Positions 1 to 8,350 of a stretch of 64,000 bases of DNA are shown here, in pieces. Source of the stretch: Paracoccaceae bacterium (GTDB lineage Bacteria; Pseudomonadota; Alphaproteobacteria; Rhodobacterales; Rhodobacteraceae); the NCBI GenBank assembly GCA_024304985.1, contig JAMWZC010000003.1:62001-126000 (forward strand). The letters are read 5' to 3'. The number at the start of each line of letters is the position of its first letter. Within the stretch, counting starts at the first letter, position 1. The position numbers and the translations under genes were made by a program. The notes below the pieces were generated by a model, which saw only the letters and a program-made list of their open reading frames with translations, was not told the origin of the DNA and searched no databases.

Positions 1-355
1 GCGGATGGCGCGCCACCAGACGCGCGAGACCCAGCAGGATCGCCATATGCCCGTCATGGCCGCACAGATGCCCCTTGCCGGGGATGCGGGACCGATGCGC
101 CGCGTCCGAGATTTCCGTGATGGGCAGCGCGTCGAGTTCGCAGCGGAACATCACGGTCTGACCCGGCTCCTGCCCATCCCAGACCGCCGCAACACCATGC
201 CCGCCCAGCCCTGTGATCACCTGTGCCGGATGCAGCGCCCTGAGCGCGGCAACAACCTGCGCCGCCGTCCACTCCTCCTGCCCCGAGACTTCGGGATGCT
301 GGTGCAGATGCTGGCGGAATTCGGTCAGTTCGGCCACGTCGGTGTTTGTCAGCAT
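1..355 (-). CDS. M20-family amidohydrolase (hippurate hydrolase-like), 5' part
   Basis: The gene runs off the left edge; about 118 N-terminal codons are visible. The protein starts MLTNTDVAELTEFRQHLHQH and contains the HPE box near residue 20 and the metal-binding stretch LCGHDGHMA near residue 103, both characteristic of peptidase family M20D amidohydrolases (hippurate, indole-acetyl-amino-acid and N-acyl-amino-acid hydrolases). These cytosolic enzymes hydrolyse N-acylated amino acids using two metal ions. The ATG at 355 is preceded by an AGGAGA ribosome-binding site five to ten bases upstream, which fixes the start. The dimerisation domain and remaining metal ligands lie outside the window, so the substrate cannot be inferred. 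Confidence 0.85.
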   Translation of the reverse strand, partial: MLTNTDVAELTEFRQHLHQHPEVSGQEEWTAAQVVAALRALHPAQVITGLGGHGVAAVWDGQEPGQTVMFRCELDALPITEISDAAHRSRIPGKGHLCGHDGHMAILLGLARLVARHP

Positions 356-917
356 GATCTCTCCTTGGGACGTCCAGCGCATTGCAGACAGGAATAGCAG
401 CCGTCCGTCCCGGTTTACAGTAAGAGCATTGATCCGAGAAACCTGCGATTGCAGAGCCCGCCCTCATCGGTAGGCGATGCCCGTCATGTCGGATGACAAC
501 AGCGAGAAGTTTTCCATCTGGATGCGGCAGAATGGCAGAACCGGCCAGCGCCGCATCCGTGCGCGACGGAGGCCGCTTATGCCACCAGGTGACGACATGT
601 CATGGCGGGCTGATCCTACTGGGGGTTGCCCTTGGATTGTGTATCTGATCGGCCTTGCCGCGCCCTGATGGCTGCCGCTGAACGCGGGCAACCAACTTGT
701 TGAAACTATCGCGCCAATGAACAGTTCCCTCGGGCCGAAGGTCCGGCCATTCCCCGCCGATATTCGCGCGCGCAGGCAAGATCCTGCCACTGATCAGGGA
801 CAGGTCGCGCAATTGCATAGGAACAACACAAGGGTCCACGCGTCTTTACCTTGTCCGCCGCGACACCGCAGCGATGGCTGCAAATAAACTGCGTCGCGGC
901 AAATGAGGAGAGAAGAC
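356..917. other. 562-bp gap, no convincing gene
   Basis: Divergent intergenic region between the amidohydrolase and the SH3-domain gene. Open frames on both strands are short and have no family resemblance. The best candidate is a 38-codon ORF at 532-648 (+) ending in a hydrophobic, Leu/Gly-rich segment, but no ribosome-binding site supports it. Promoters for both flanking genes must lie here; no clear -35/-10 pair or operator was recognised. Confidence 0.4.
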
Positions 918-1607
918 ATGAAACCCAAGTTTGCAAAATCCACGATGTTGTCGTCCCTGGCCCTTGTGGCGGGCCTGCCCATCGCGGCCGCGGCCATGGA
1001 TACCAGCGCCGTGACTGATCTGAACATCCGCAGCGGCCCTGGTAACACCTACGCTGTCGTCGGTGTGATCCCCAGCGGCGAGAGCGCAGCGCTGGATGGA
1101 TGCGTCGCAGATGGCAGCTGGTGCAAGGTGTCCCATGACGGTGTCGAGGGGTGGTCCTATGCCCCCTACCTGACGGTCAGCGCGGACGATCAGGCCTATG
1201 TCGTGACCGATCGTCCCGCGACCGTGGACGTAACTACCATAACCTATGAAGACACCGAAGAGACGCTGAAGGATCAGCGCACAGGAGCAACCGCCGGTGT
1301 CGTGATCGGATCGCTCGCGGCCTATGCGGCCGGTGGTCCCGTGGGTGGTGTGATCGCAGGTGGCATCCTTGGCGGCGCGGCAGGATCCGCCGCAGTCGAG
1401 CCGACCACGGAAACAGTGACCTATATCGAACGTAATCCTGTCGAAACCGTCTATCTGGATGGCGAGGTTGCGGTCGGCGCAGGCGTGCCGCAGAACGTGA
1501 CCCTCTATGAAATCCCGTCGCAGCCGGAATATCGCTATGTCAGCATCAATGGCGAGACGGTTCTGGTGAACCCGGAAAACAACGCGATCGTGCGCGTTAT
1601 CCGCTAA
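918..1607 (+). CDS. Periplasmic SH3 (SH3b)-DUF1236 protein
   Basis: A 229-aa exported protein. Residues 1-24 form a signal peptide ending in AAA-AM. Residues about 30-75 are a bacterial SH3 domain (LNIRSGPGNTYAVVGVIPSG, then the W-C-KV-GVEGWSYAPYL pattern). A Gly/Ala-rich segment resembling a glycine-zipper follows (about 125-160), and the C-terminal third resembles DUF1236 (VPQNVTLYEIP, YRYVSINGETVLV). Such proteins are common in alphaproteobacteria and are thought to bind cell-wall or envelope ligands; the function is not established. The ATG at 918 was preferred over one 15 bases upstream because GAGGAGAG lies just before it. A hairpin terminator follows. Confidence 0.85.
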   Translation: MKPKFAKSTMLSSLALVAGLPIAAAAMDTSAVTDLNIRSGPGNTYAVVGVIPSGESAALDGCVADGSWCKVSHDGVEGWSYAPYLTVSADDQAYVVTDRPATVDVTTITYEDTEETLKDQRTGATAGVVIGSLAAYAAGGPVGGVIAGGILGGAAGSAAVEPTTETVTYIERNPVETVYLDGEVAVGAGVPQNVTLYEIPSQPEYRYVSINGETVLVNPENNAIVRVIR

Positions 1608-1632
1608 GACCGGCATCTGGACACACAAGTAA

Positions 1633-1664
1633 AGGCCCGGCATCTGCCGGGCCTGAGCGTTTTT
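1633..1664 (+). terminator. Hairpin terminator after the SH3-domain gene
   Basis: A perfect 10-bp stem (AGGCCCGGCA / TGCCGGGCCT) with a 2-nt centre at 1633-1654, followed after GAGCG by a five-T run at 1660-1664. It lies 26 bases past the stop codon, with spacing and composition consistent with intrinsic termination, although the T-run is slightly offset. Confidence 0.7.
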
Positions 1665-1744
1665 GCCTGACAGGGTCGCCGGTGCTTGAAGGGAAACCAT
1701 CCGACCCAGGTCGGGCCAGATCCCGGGCGTGATGTTCACAACGC

Positions 1745-2566
1745 CTACGATCGTTTCGCATCGGCTGTCCTTCGGGTCAGGTCGGGCAAGACATAGGGCA
1801 CCGCCGCGCGGTAGCGTGCAAAACGCGCGCCATAGCGGGCGGCAAACCGCCGCTCCTTGAGGCGCGGGGCCAGCAGGCAATAGGCGGTATAGCTGACCGC
1901 CAGCATCAACTGATCCGGCGTCCAGACCGGCACGGTCCAAAGGGTGAGCGCGAAAGCCACATAGATCGGCTGGCGGATCACGCGAAAGAGCCCCGCCGTC
2001 GGCATATCCGGGAAACGCGGGGCGATCCGCGCCATCAGAGACATCCAGCCCAGCGCGCCCGACCGCACCTCGGCGCCCGCATCGAAGCTTGCCTTCATCA
2101 ACACCAGCCATGACAGCGCATAGACCGCGATGACGGCCCAGAACATCACCCCCTCGGCGCGCCACCAGATGATCCCGGACGGGGTCCAGAGCGTAAAGAG
2201 CGCCAGCAATTGCACGGACGCGATCAGCGCATAGGTTGTGGTGGCCAGCGTCGCGCCATGCGGGCCGGGAACAAGCCGTGCCAAGAGCTTGCCGCCGGGT
2301 CGGGTCAGCAGGGCCGAATGAGCCAACGGGAATTGCACGATCAGGAGGGCATTCACCAACCAGGCCCAGGGCTGCGGCACGCGTCCAAGGCTTTCGCTCA
2401 TGCCGAAGAACATCGCGATGACCATGGCCAGCACGGCGGCGGCAAAGACCAGATGCGTCGTCAGGCCAAGCCCGAGCGCCAAGGCAATGCGCCCCTTTCC
2501 GGGCGGCGGGCGCAGGGCGGCCAGCATCAGATGCGCGAGGCCGGTAAAGCGCGGATCAGAGAACAT
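1745..2566 (-). CDS. NnrU/isoprenylcysteine-methyltransferase-like integral membrane protein
   Basis: About 273 aa with six or so hydrophobic segments. The C-terminal third has the hallmarks of the NnrU/MddA/ICMT-like membrane methyltransferase group: FRVIRQPIYVAFALTLW, a conserved Glu-Arg in LKERRFAARYG, and a terminal RYRAAVPYVLP. Members methylate small thiols or isoprenylcysteine; NnrU itself is a gene of uncertain role linked to nitrite and NO reduction in Rhodobacter, which fits the denitrification genes 6 kb away, but orthology to NnrU is an inference. The start is uncertain: ATG at 2566 begins MFSDPRFTGL, while an in-frame ATG at 2599 lacks a ribosome-binding site. An IS relic begins 36 bases upstream and may have replaced the native promoter. 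Confidence 0.7.
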   Translation of the reverse strand: MFSDPRFTGLAHLMLAALRPPPGKGRIALALGLGLTTHLVFAAAVLAMVIAMFFGMSESLGRVPQPWAWLVNALLIVQFPLAHSALLTRPGGKLLARLVPGPHGATLATTTYALIASVQLLALFTLWTPSGIIWWRAEGVMFWAVIAVYALSWLVLMKASFDAGAEVRSGALGWMSLMARIAPRFPDMPTAGLFRVIRQPIYVAFALTLWTVPVWTPDQLMLAVSYTAYCLLAPRLKERRFAARYGARFARYRAAVPYVLPDLTRRTADAKRS

Positions 2567-2602
2567 CGGCACTTGCCACGATATCGAGGGCCATCGCACG
2601 CT

Positions 2603-2759
2603 GGTCTGTCCCCATCGAGTGGTCCAGTTCGAATGTTAATGCATGGTAGGCCGCTGGTCTATCGGGACGAAGGTTCCAGCTATCTCTTGATCCTCCTGAA
2701 AACAGCATAAGACTATGACAATTAGTGTACCACTTGAGTGGGTCCACCCAAGGGGATGA
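2603..2759. mobile_element. Internally deleted IS3-family element (about 157 bp)
   Basis: Both ends of an IS appear to be present but almost all of the transposase is gone. The left end (2603-2670) is, in reverse complement, a near match to the 3' end of the IS3-type relic at 18255-18327, including the last transposase codons, the ATGCATTAACATTC stretch and the terminal GGACCACTCGATGGGG. The right end (2731-2759) carries an imperfect inverted copy of that terminus (TCCCC...GTGG.CC shared with the other end). The remaining core has the leader and a ribosome-binding-site-like AGGAGGATC. This looks like a MITE-like solo derivative inserted just upstream of the methyltransferase-like gene. Confidence 0.65.
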
Positions 2760-2794
2760 TAAGATAATTTGCAGAAGAGGCCTGCACTGGTACC

Positions 2795-4816
2795 TCAGTC
2801 TGGCGTCGTATGCGACTCGTAGGCACGATCAGCAGCCCAGCTTTTCAGCCCTTTCGATGCAATGCTCGCGATTTGGTCGTCCGGCACAGACACTGGAGCA
2901 AGGGACGACAACCCGTCATCGTGGAACAGGTAGAGCCGGGCAGCGAAATCCTCGAAGGGCAGTGAGCCTTCACCGAAACGTTCTCCGTTACCTTGGGTCG
3001 AGACAACGATACCGTGCCCCCAATCTTGTCCGCTGTCATTGTTGGGATTGAAGAAGTAGACGCGCATCTGCCCAGTTGGGTCCAAACCAACTCGGATCAG
3101 AGTGATGGCGTGCCATCCTACAAAGGTCGCGTTGGAGTCCGTCACCGCGATTCCGGCAGGCTGCGGGTGGATCACGGGTTGGTTGCCGTTGTATTGCGGG
3201 TGATAAGAAGCGTGGAAATGGCGCAGGAAACTTTCGTAGTTCTTCAATGCGCCCGTAGCGACATCGACGGCGATGTGAAAATCGCGCCCGACCCACCAGC
3301 CGTGCAGTTCAGGATTAATCCAGCGATGCGGGTCCTCGGAGCGGTCTGCACATCGTCGGCCCATTTCGGCATAGGCGCGATCCAGATGCGGCACCAGCAA
3401 GACGGACACCGGATCGGCATCCAGTAGCGCTGATGTGGCGAGGCCGGGCGGCAGTGTTGCGGAGTCGAGCGGCTCGCCCTCGAAATGCAGCACCAGCCTG
3501 TCCCTGCGTGTCACCTGTGCGATCAGCCAGAGAAGATAGTCAGGATCGTTCAGCGCCCACATCGACAACGCCCGAGCCGATTGGCAGGTCGGATTGTTGC
3601 CCTGACCGACACCAAGGGGTTGGCCCAAGAGCATGATGACCCCTGCAATCAATTGCGTTCGTGGAGGCAGGGCGGTGCCGCAGGTGGCCTCTAAGGCGCT
3701 TGCGCACCCCTCGGTCAGAGGCGTTTCCAACAGGCGCCACAGGGACGGCGCGATCGGCGGGGAATACAGAATGCCGCGTTCCAGCATGAGCGCCAGGCCG
3801 TAGATTGCCTGCGCTGTGCCGGGTTGGATGGCGGCATCGACCAAGGCGCGCACCAACGGCTCGTAGCAGCGCAAGGCATCAAGCCCAGTGCTGGACAGGC
3901 CCAAGGCATCGGGAAGCATCTTGGCCTGATCGGCCTCGGCTGCCCATCGGAGAAAGCCTGCGTGATAGTCCGAGACCAATCCTGTGTCGTGCATGGCGCG
4001 GGCCAAGGCATAGGCCTCGTCCTGAACCATGCGCTCGTCCGCTCGTGACAGTCTGTCGATATAAGCCGGAATGCCCGGGTCCTCCCGGCTCAGAGTGGTT
4101 GGTCCGAACAGGGCGCTGATCAACCTGTCTGCCCCGCGATGAACGTCGGAGGCGCGAGAGGAGCCGGTTTGCAAGGCCTGTGCGATCTGCGCGATCATCG
4201 CCTTGACGTGATCGACCTGCAAAGGCCGCTGCGCCATGATGCGCCAGATCTCGGCTATCAGGTGATCCAAGACGCCGTCCGTCCCGACCTCTTGCACCAG
4301 ATAACGCATCAATCGTTCAATGGCAGGTGTCAGCGCATTGTGCTCGCGGCGCTGCGCCTCATCCAGCCCCTGCCCCAACACCCTATCCAGATTGAGGGCG
4401 AGAACCTGTGTCAGAAACTGTTCGGCCTGCGAGGGTGAGAGATCGGGCGTAGCGTGTTCGCCCGTCGCAACCACAAGAAAGCGCAACAGACTGACCGCTT
4501 CCAATGTGATCGTCTGCTGAGCAGCATGTGTCAGCGTGTGTTTGACAAGGCCGGGCAGCAGTTGAGCCGGACGTCCCCAATCTGTGCCGGAGAACAGGCC
4601 AGCTTCGTCCATGGTGCCGGCCCGCTGGCGCAGTGCCGGTAATCCATCCTCGTGCAGCAGCACCCGACGCGCCACATCCAGCACGCGCAGGGCGTGGTCG
4701 TTCTTGCCGATACGCGACGCGCTTTGCAGGCCATTGATCTGTCGGTCAAGCCGGTCGAGAAGCGATCCAAGCTGTCCGTCTGCATTCATGGGTGATGTCA
4801 TGTCGGCTTCGACCAT
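2795..4816 (-). CDS. Large unrecognised protein with papain-like Gln/Cys/His/Asn signature
   Basis: About 673 aa, no signal peptide or membrane segment, and no family I recognise over its length. Residues 1-400 are helical and Leu/Ala-rich, like an alpha-solenoid or scaffold region. The last 270 residues contain a candidate clan-CA cysteine-protease constellation: GQGNNPTCQSARAL gives Gln405 and Cys411 with the same six-residue spacing as papain Gln19/Cys25; FVGWHAITLI gives His569; VYFFNPNND gives Asn590, 21 residues later. These four positions, in order, are what papain-fold peptidases, transglutaminases and peptide cyclases need; the assignment is an inference. ATG at 4816 was chosen (AAGG eight bases upstream); a TTG at 4834 is the alternative. 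It lies 141 bp downstream of an ATP-grasp gene on the same strand. Confidence 0.7.
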   Translation of the reverse strand: MVEADMTSPMNADGQLGSLLDRLDRQINGLQSASRIGKNDHALRVLDVARRVLLHEDGLPALRQRAGTMDEAGLFSGTDWGRPAQLLPGLVKHTLTHAAQQTITLEAVSLLRFLVVATGEHATPDLSPSQAEQFLTQVLALNLDRVLGQGLDEAQRREHNALTPAIERLMRYLVQEVGTDGVLDHLIAEIWRIMAQRPLQVDHVKAMIAQIAQALQTGSSRASDVHRGADRLISALFGPTTLSREDPGIPAYIDRLSRADERMVQDEAYALARAMHDTGLVSDYHAGFLRWAAEADQAKMLPDALGLSSTGLDALRCYEPLVRALVDAAIQPGTAQAIYGLALMLERGILYSPPIAPSLWRLLETPLTEGCASALEATCGTALPPRTQLIAGVIMLLGQPLGVGQGNNPTCQSARALSMWALNDPDYLLWLIAQVTRRDRLVLHFEGEPLDSATLPPGLATSALLDADPVSVLLVPHLDRAYAEMGRRCADRSEDPHRWINPELHGWWVGRDFHIAVDVATGALKNYESFLRHFHASYHPQYNGNQPVIHPQPAGIAVTDSNATFVGWHAITLIRVGLDPTGQMRVYFFNPNNDSGQDWGHGIVVSTQGNGERFGEGSLPFEDFAARLYLFHDDGLSSLAPVSVPDDQIASIASKGLKSWAADRAYESHTTPD

Positions 4817-4957
4817 AGCGTCGACCTTATTCAATTGGCCGGGACACTGTGAATGCCGCCGCCCGTCACTTCAAGAATGCGGCAATCCCGAGGGATCAAC
4901 AAAACAGACGCACCAGATCATGCGGTGCCGCGCCAGCCAGTGGAGCCCGCGGGACTA

Positions 4958-6183
4958 TCACAGATAGTAGTCCAATTCTTCCTGCGCCTTCAGCAAATCG
5001 CGCATTTCGACCGCGTCCTCCCCATAGAAGTAGACAAGGCCCCAATGCGTGCCGAACGCCGTCCGCTTGGTCACCTTCTGGGCATGCGGCGGGTTAAGCT
5101 CGTGAAAGTCAAAATAGGGGTGGTTCTCTGTCTCGGGCGGGATTTCAAGATTGCTGACCACGCGGCGGCGTGGATAGACGCCAAAGCAACCGGCATGCCC
5201 CTTCGCATCCTCGACTGGGGTCGGGAAGAAGGCGTCAAGTTCGTCCTGCGTGGTCTTGGGGTCAAACACCAGAACCAGCGCCTGATAGGCGTTGAACCCG
5301 TAGGCGCGCTCCAGCAGTTCGAACACGTTGAAGCCCGGCGGGCGATAGGCCACTTCGCCGAAATACATTGTGCCGTCAGAGGTGACGAAATACTCAGGGT
5401 GAATGAAGCCGAAATCGATATCGAACACTTCAATCAGTTTTTCGATTTCCTGAGTAATACGACCCCGCCACTGTTCCAATTCAGGTGTAGCTGGAACAAA
5501 AACGGAATAACCCAAAGTGACATATTCCGAGATATTCAGAAATTGAATTTTGCCATCCTTGATCCACGCCTCGACCGCGAATTCCCAGCCATCCAGATGA
5601 CTTTCCAGAAGCGCCGAAAATCATCATCTGAGATTGACGCTACATCGTCCGCCGTGCGGATCACGCGGTGTCCCAGACACCCCGCCTTGTCGAACGCCTT
5701 GAAGTGGATCGGATCATTCGGGTCGCCATCCAGCTTCAGCAACGTCTGGTTCACACGTCTGAGAAAGCGGATCACGTCGGTCTGATCCATCGCTTCCTCA
5801 AAGATGCCAACGCGGATGCCACCCAACTGCGCACGCCGTTTCATCAATGATTTATCGCGGAACAGCATGGATTGACCCAGCAAGCGTGGATTCTTCATCA
5901 ACACGGAGTTCACAGCACCCGCCCACTCGACTGTTTCTTCGAACAGGGGAATGGCCACATCTACCCCCATCTCGTCCAGCGTCGTGGCAAGCTCGAAGGA
6001 CCGGTCGTTCAACCGCTCAAAGTCCCATGCGACGAAAGGTATGTCGTGCTCGACAGCATAGGCTTCAGCCCAAGCAGGAGCGACGATGACATACCTGCGG
6101 TCGAATTTCTCAAGCGCATCAATACAGCGCAAGCTCCAACCCAAAACCGCAATAAAACCTTTGTCCGAATTTTTATCGGTCAT
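4958..6183 (-). pseudogene. ATP-grasp ligase, split by a frameshift
   Basis: Read through one frameshift this is a roughly 408-aa ATP-grasp protein. The N-terminal part (6183-5536 frame) has the biotin-carboxylase-type pre-ATP-grasp fold and the KSLMKRRAQLGGIRVG segment; the C-terminal part (4958-5515 frame) carries the ATP-grasp core. Around 5609-5614 the reading frame slips: the other frame gives LLESHLDGWEFAVEAWIKDG, a standard ATP-grasp strand-loop (E-x-HLDG-EFAVEA), continuous with QFLNISEYVT and the later FGEVAYRPPG metal/ATP-binding region. One missing base would explain it. It may be a recent inactivating mutation or a sequencing error; the rest of the gene is undamaged. The start at 6183 has AAGGAG ten bases upstream. 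Such enzymes form acyl-phosphate-activated amide bonds, often in peptide-like product pathways. Confidence 0.8.
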
Positions 6184-6677
6184 CCTAACTCCTTGTTGGT
6201 TTGAAGCTGCTTTACCTATCACAAGGTTCGAAAAAAACAACCTCATCGAATATTTGCAAAGAATATCGCTTTATTTCTTGGGACTTTCTCGGTTGCGTAA
6301 ATTTCGCGATCTGCGGACGAAAATCTTTAATTACAGCAGCTTCGGAAGCTTCCGAATACTCAGGAAATGACCAAGAGGTGGTGACTGTGAACCATCCCTC
6401 TCAAGAGGATCAAACCATGTCAGACCCGACGGCAAGCTTGGGCAAAGAACATAGGTGATGCAGGTTTCGACGATCCTCGTGCTGTTCACGATGATCTACG
6501 ATCAATTGCCGGCGCTGGCTACCTTCGGCAACTTTCTCAGCGGATGAGCCATCGAAGCCATTCCCGACGAACCGGTGAGCGAAGATCTGTCGCAGACACA
6601 GCAGGTCTGACACTGAAGACCCGTCCGTGCAGCCGGCTAAACGGTCAATCCGGCTATGGAAACAGGACGTCAGCACG
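6184..6677. other. 494-bp gap upstream of the ATP-grasp gene
   Basis: Lower GC than its surroundings. It contains the 16-bp palindrome listed separately. On the plus strand two tiny coupled frames can be read: 6417-6458 (13 codons, MSDPTASLGKEHR) and, overlapping as TGATG, 6458-6547 (29 codons, strongly hydrophobic, ending PALATFGNFLSG). They look like the remains of a membrane-protein gene rather than functional genes. No other coding potential was seen. Confidence 0.4.
6341..6356. promoter_or_regulatory. 16-bp perfect palindrome, candidate operator
   Basis: TTCGGAAGCTTCCGAA is self-complementary over all 16 bases and lies about 158 bp upstream of the ATP-grasp start codon, in an AT-richer stretch. 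The same TTCGG-N6-CCGAA arrangement occurs at 46960-46975, upstream of the LuxR-type regulator. It is most simply a binding site for a dimeric regulator; which one is unknown. Confidence 0.45.
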
Positions 6678-8075
6678 TCAGACAGGTGGGCGAAAGACCT
6701 GCGATGTCCGCGTGGCCCGTTCATAGCGCGCAGCCAGATCAAAGATGGCCGCTTCATCGTGACTGGGCGCCACAATTTGTAGTCCGACCGGAAGTCCGTG
6801 CTTTGTCATGCCAACCGGCATGGACGCTGCTGGCTGTCCCGTCAGGTTGAAAGGATAGGTAAAGCTTGCCCAGGACACGATGTTTTTGTCCTCATGACCG
6901 GGTGGCACGTCCCGTCCCACATCAAAAGCGGCAACGGGCAGTGTCGGGGTGAGGAGCAGGTCAAAGCGCGAGAAGAACTGCCGCATCGTCTCGCGGAAGG
7001 CGTAGCGGTCAAAAACCTTTCGGTAATAGCTCTGCATGTCCTGCGACAAGGCCGAATGCAATACGGCAAGAACCGCTGGGTCCAACATCGCGGGCGTGTC
7101 AAGCACGGTCTGGCGCAGTTTCGTGCCGACACCGGCATAGAATTCGGCAGTCCAAAGATCCACCGGATCGTCCATGACATGAGCGACCTGCTCGACCTCT
7201 GTGTCCAGCCCGGCAATCAGAGCAACAGCTTTCTGCGTAATTTCGGCTACCTCAGGGTCGACACGGCCATAGCCCAGGGTCGGGCTCCATGCGATGCGGA
7301 GCCGGCGTGGCGTTTGTCTGATGCTGTCCAGACAGGACAAGCCACCCTGCACGCTGGCCGGATCCCGCCGATCGAAGCCCGCGATCACGGACAGGACCGT
7401 TGCGGCATCAGCCGCGTTGCGGGCAAGCGGTCCGACATGCGCCAGGGTCGGTGTGGCTGATGTGGGAAATACGGGAACACGTCCGAATTGCGCCTTGATG
7501 CCGAACAACCCACAAAGGGATGCCGGAATCCGGATCGAGCCGCCACCGTCCGTGCCAATGGCATAGGGCACAAGCCCGGCCGCAACCATCGCTGCGGCAC
7601 CACAGCTGGACCCACCCGGTGTTTTGTCAGTGTTCCACGGATTGCGCGTGATCCCGGTCAATGGGCTGTCGCCAACGGCCTTGCAGCCAAATTCACTCGT
7701 CGTGGATTTACCAAGGATCACAGCACCTGCCCTTCGCAGCCGCTCCACCGACGGGGCATCCTCCGCCACAGGCTTGTCAGAGACGGCCCGCGATCCGAAC
7801 CGCTGGGGCATGTCCTTGACGGCGATCAGGTCCTTGACCGAGGTGGGAATGCCGTCCAGCACACCTATCCTCTCGCCCAGTCTGATCCTGTCGTCGCTGG
7901 CCTTGGCGCTGATCCGTGCAGCCTCGAAATCCACATGGCTGAACATGTTCAGCCGGGGTTCCAGTCGTGCGTATTGCGCGATGGTATGCTCGAGAAGCTC
8001 TGATGCGGAAAAGGCCTTGTCGGCCAATCCGTCACTGAGCTCCTCAAGACTTTTGAAAAGAAAGTCCGACATCAT
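6678..8075 (-). CDS. Amidase-signature family hydrolase
   Basis: A 465-aa cytosolic amidase. The amidase-signature catalytic triad is visible: Lys in GIPTSVKDLIAV, the first Ser in TPGGSSCGAAA, and the nucleophile region AIGTDGGGSIRIPASLCGLFG. Length and C-terminus (QPAASMPVG...GLPVGLQIV) are typical of the family, which hydrolyses amides, ureides or carbamates; the substrate cannot be told from the sequence. GGAGGG directly precedes two consecutive ATGs (8075 and 8072); the second has the better spacing. An in-frame extension to 8126 runs into an IS relic and is unlikely to be coding. It is transcribed towards the ATP-grasp locus, 494 bp away. Confidence 0.85.
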   Translation of the reverse strand: MMSDFLFKSLEELSDGLADKAFSASELLEHTIAQYARLEPRLNMFSHVDFEAARISAKASDDRIRLGERIGVLDGIPTSVKDLIAVKDMPQRFGSRAVSDKPVAEDAPSVERLRRAGAVILGKSTTSEFGCKAVGDSPLTGITRNPWNTDKTPGGSSCGAAAMVAAGLVPYAIGTDGGGSIRIPASLCGLFGIKAQFGRVPVFPTSATPTLAHVGPLARNAADAATVLSVIAGFDRRDPASVQGGLSCLDSIRQTPRRLRIAWSPTLGYGRVDPEVAEITQKAVALIAGLDTEVEQVAHVMDDPVDLWTAEFYAGVGTKLRQTVLDTPAMLDPAVLAVLHSALSQDMQSYYRKVFDRYAFRETMRQFFSRFDLLLTPTLPVAAFDVGRDVPPGHEDKNIVSWASFTYPFNLTGQPAASMPVGMTKHGLPVGLQIVAPSHDEAAIFDLAARYERATRTSQVFRPPV

Positions 8076-8170
8076 CCCTCCGCTCGACCCTTCATCATGA
8101 TAGGCACGCGGAGACGCTGCAAACAACAGATTGAGGTGCTCCCCATTCCTTGGGCAGTATCTGGCGCTTT

Positions 8171-8312
8171 TTAAGCTCTGATTTGCTCCTGCTGATCGGG
8201 TTGGGTTGCTTCGATTTGCAGTGAGTAGACCACTGCTGGTGGTCGGCCGCCAAGGGCTTTGTGCGTGCTGCGGTGCAGCCTTGCCAGACCGGTCATTCGC
8301 GTGTGGTGCAGC
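8171..8312 (-). pseudogene. Transposase C-terminal fragment
   Basis: On the minus strand a frame ending in TAA at 8171-8173 encodes LHRSTHKALGGRPPAVVY followed by a Gln-rich tail (ATQPDQQEQ). The H-KALGGRPPAVVY pattern matches the end of DDE-type transposases of the IS3/IS481 kind, where 'RPH..LGG..P..Y' sits near the C-terminus. The remainder of the element is absent, so only a relic about 45 codons long remains between the amidase and nirV. The flanking bases up to 8350 and from 8076 hold nothing else recognisable. Confidence 0.6.
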
Positions 8313-8350
8313 ACTCTCGTAGGGTGGATGGTGTCAAAGCGAACAAAGGG

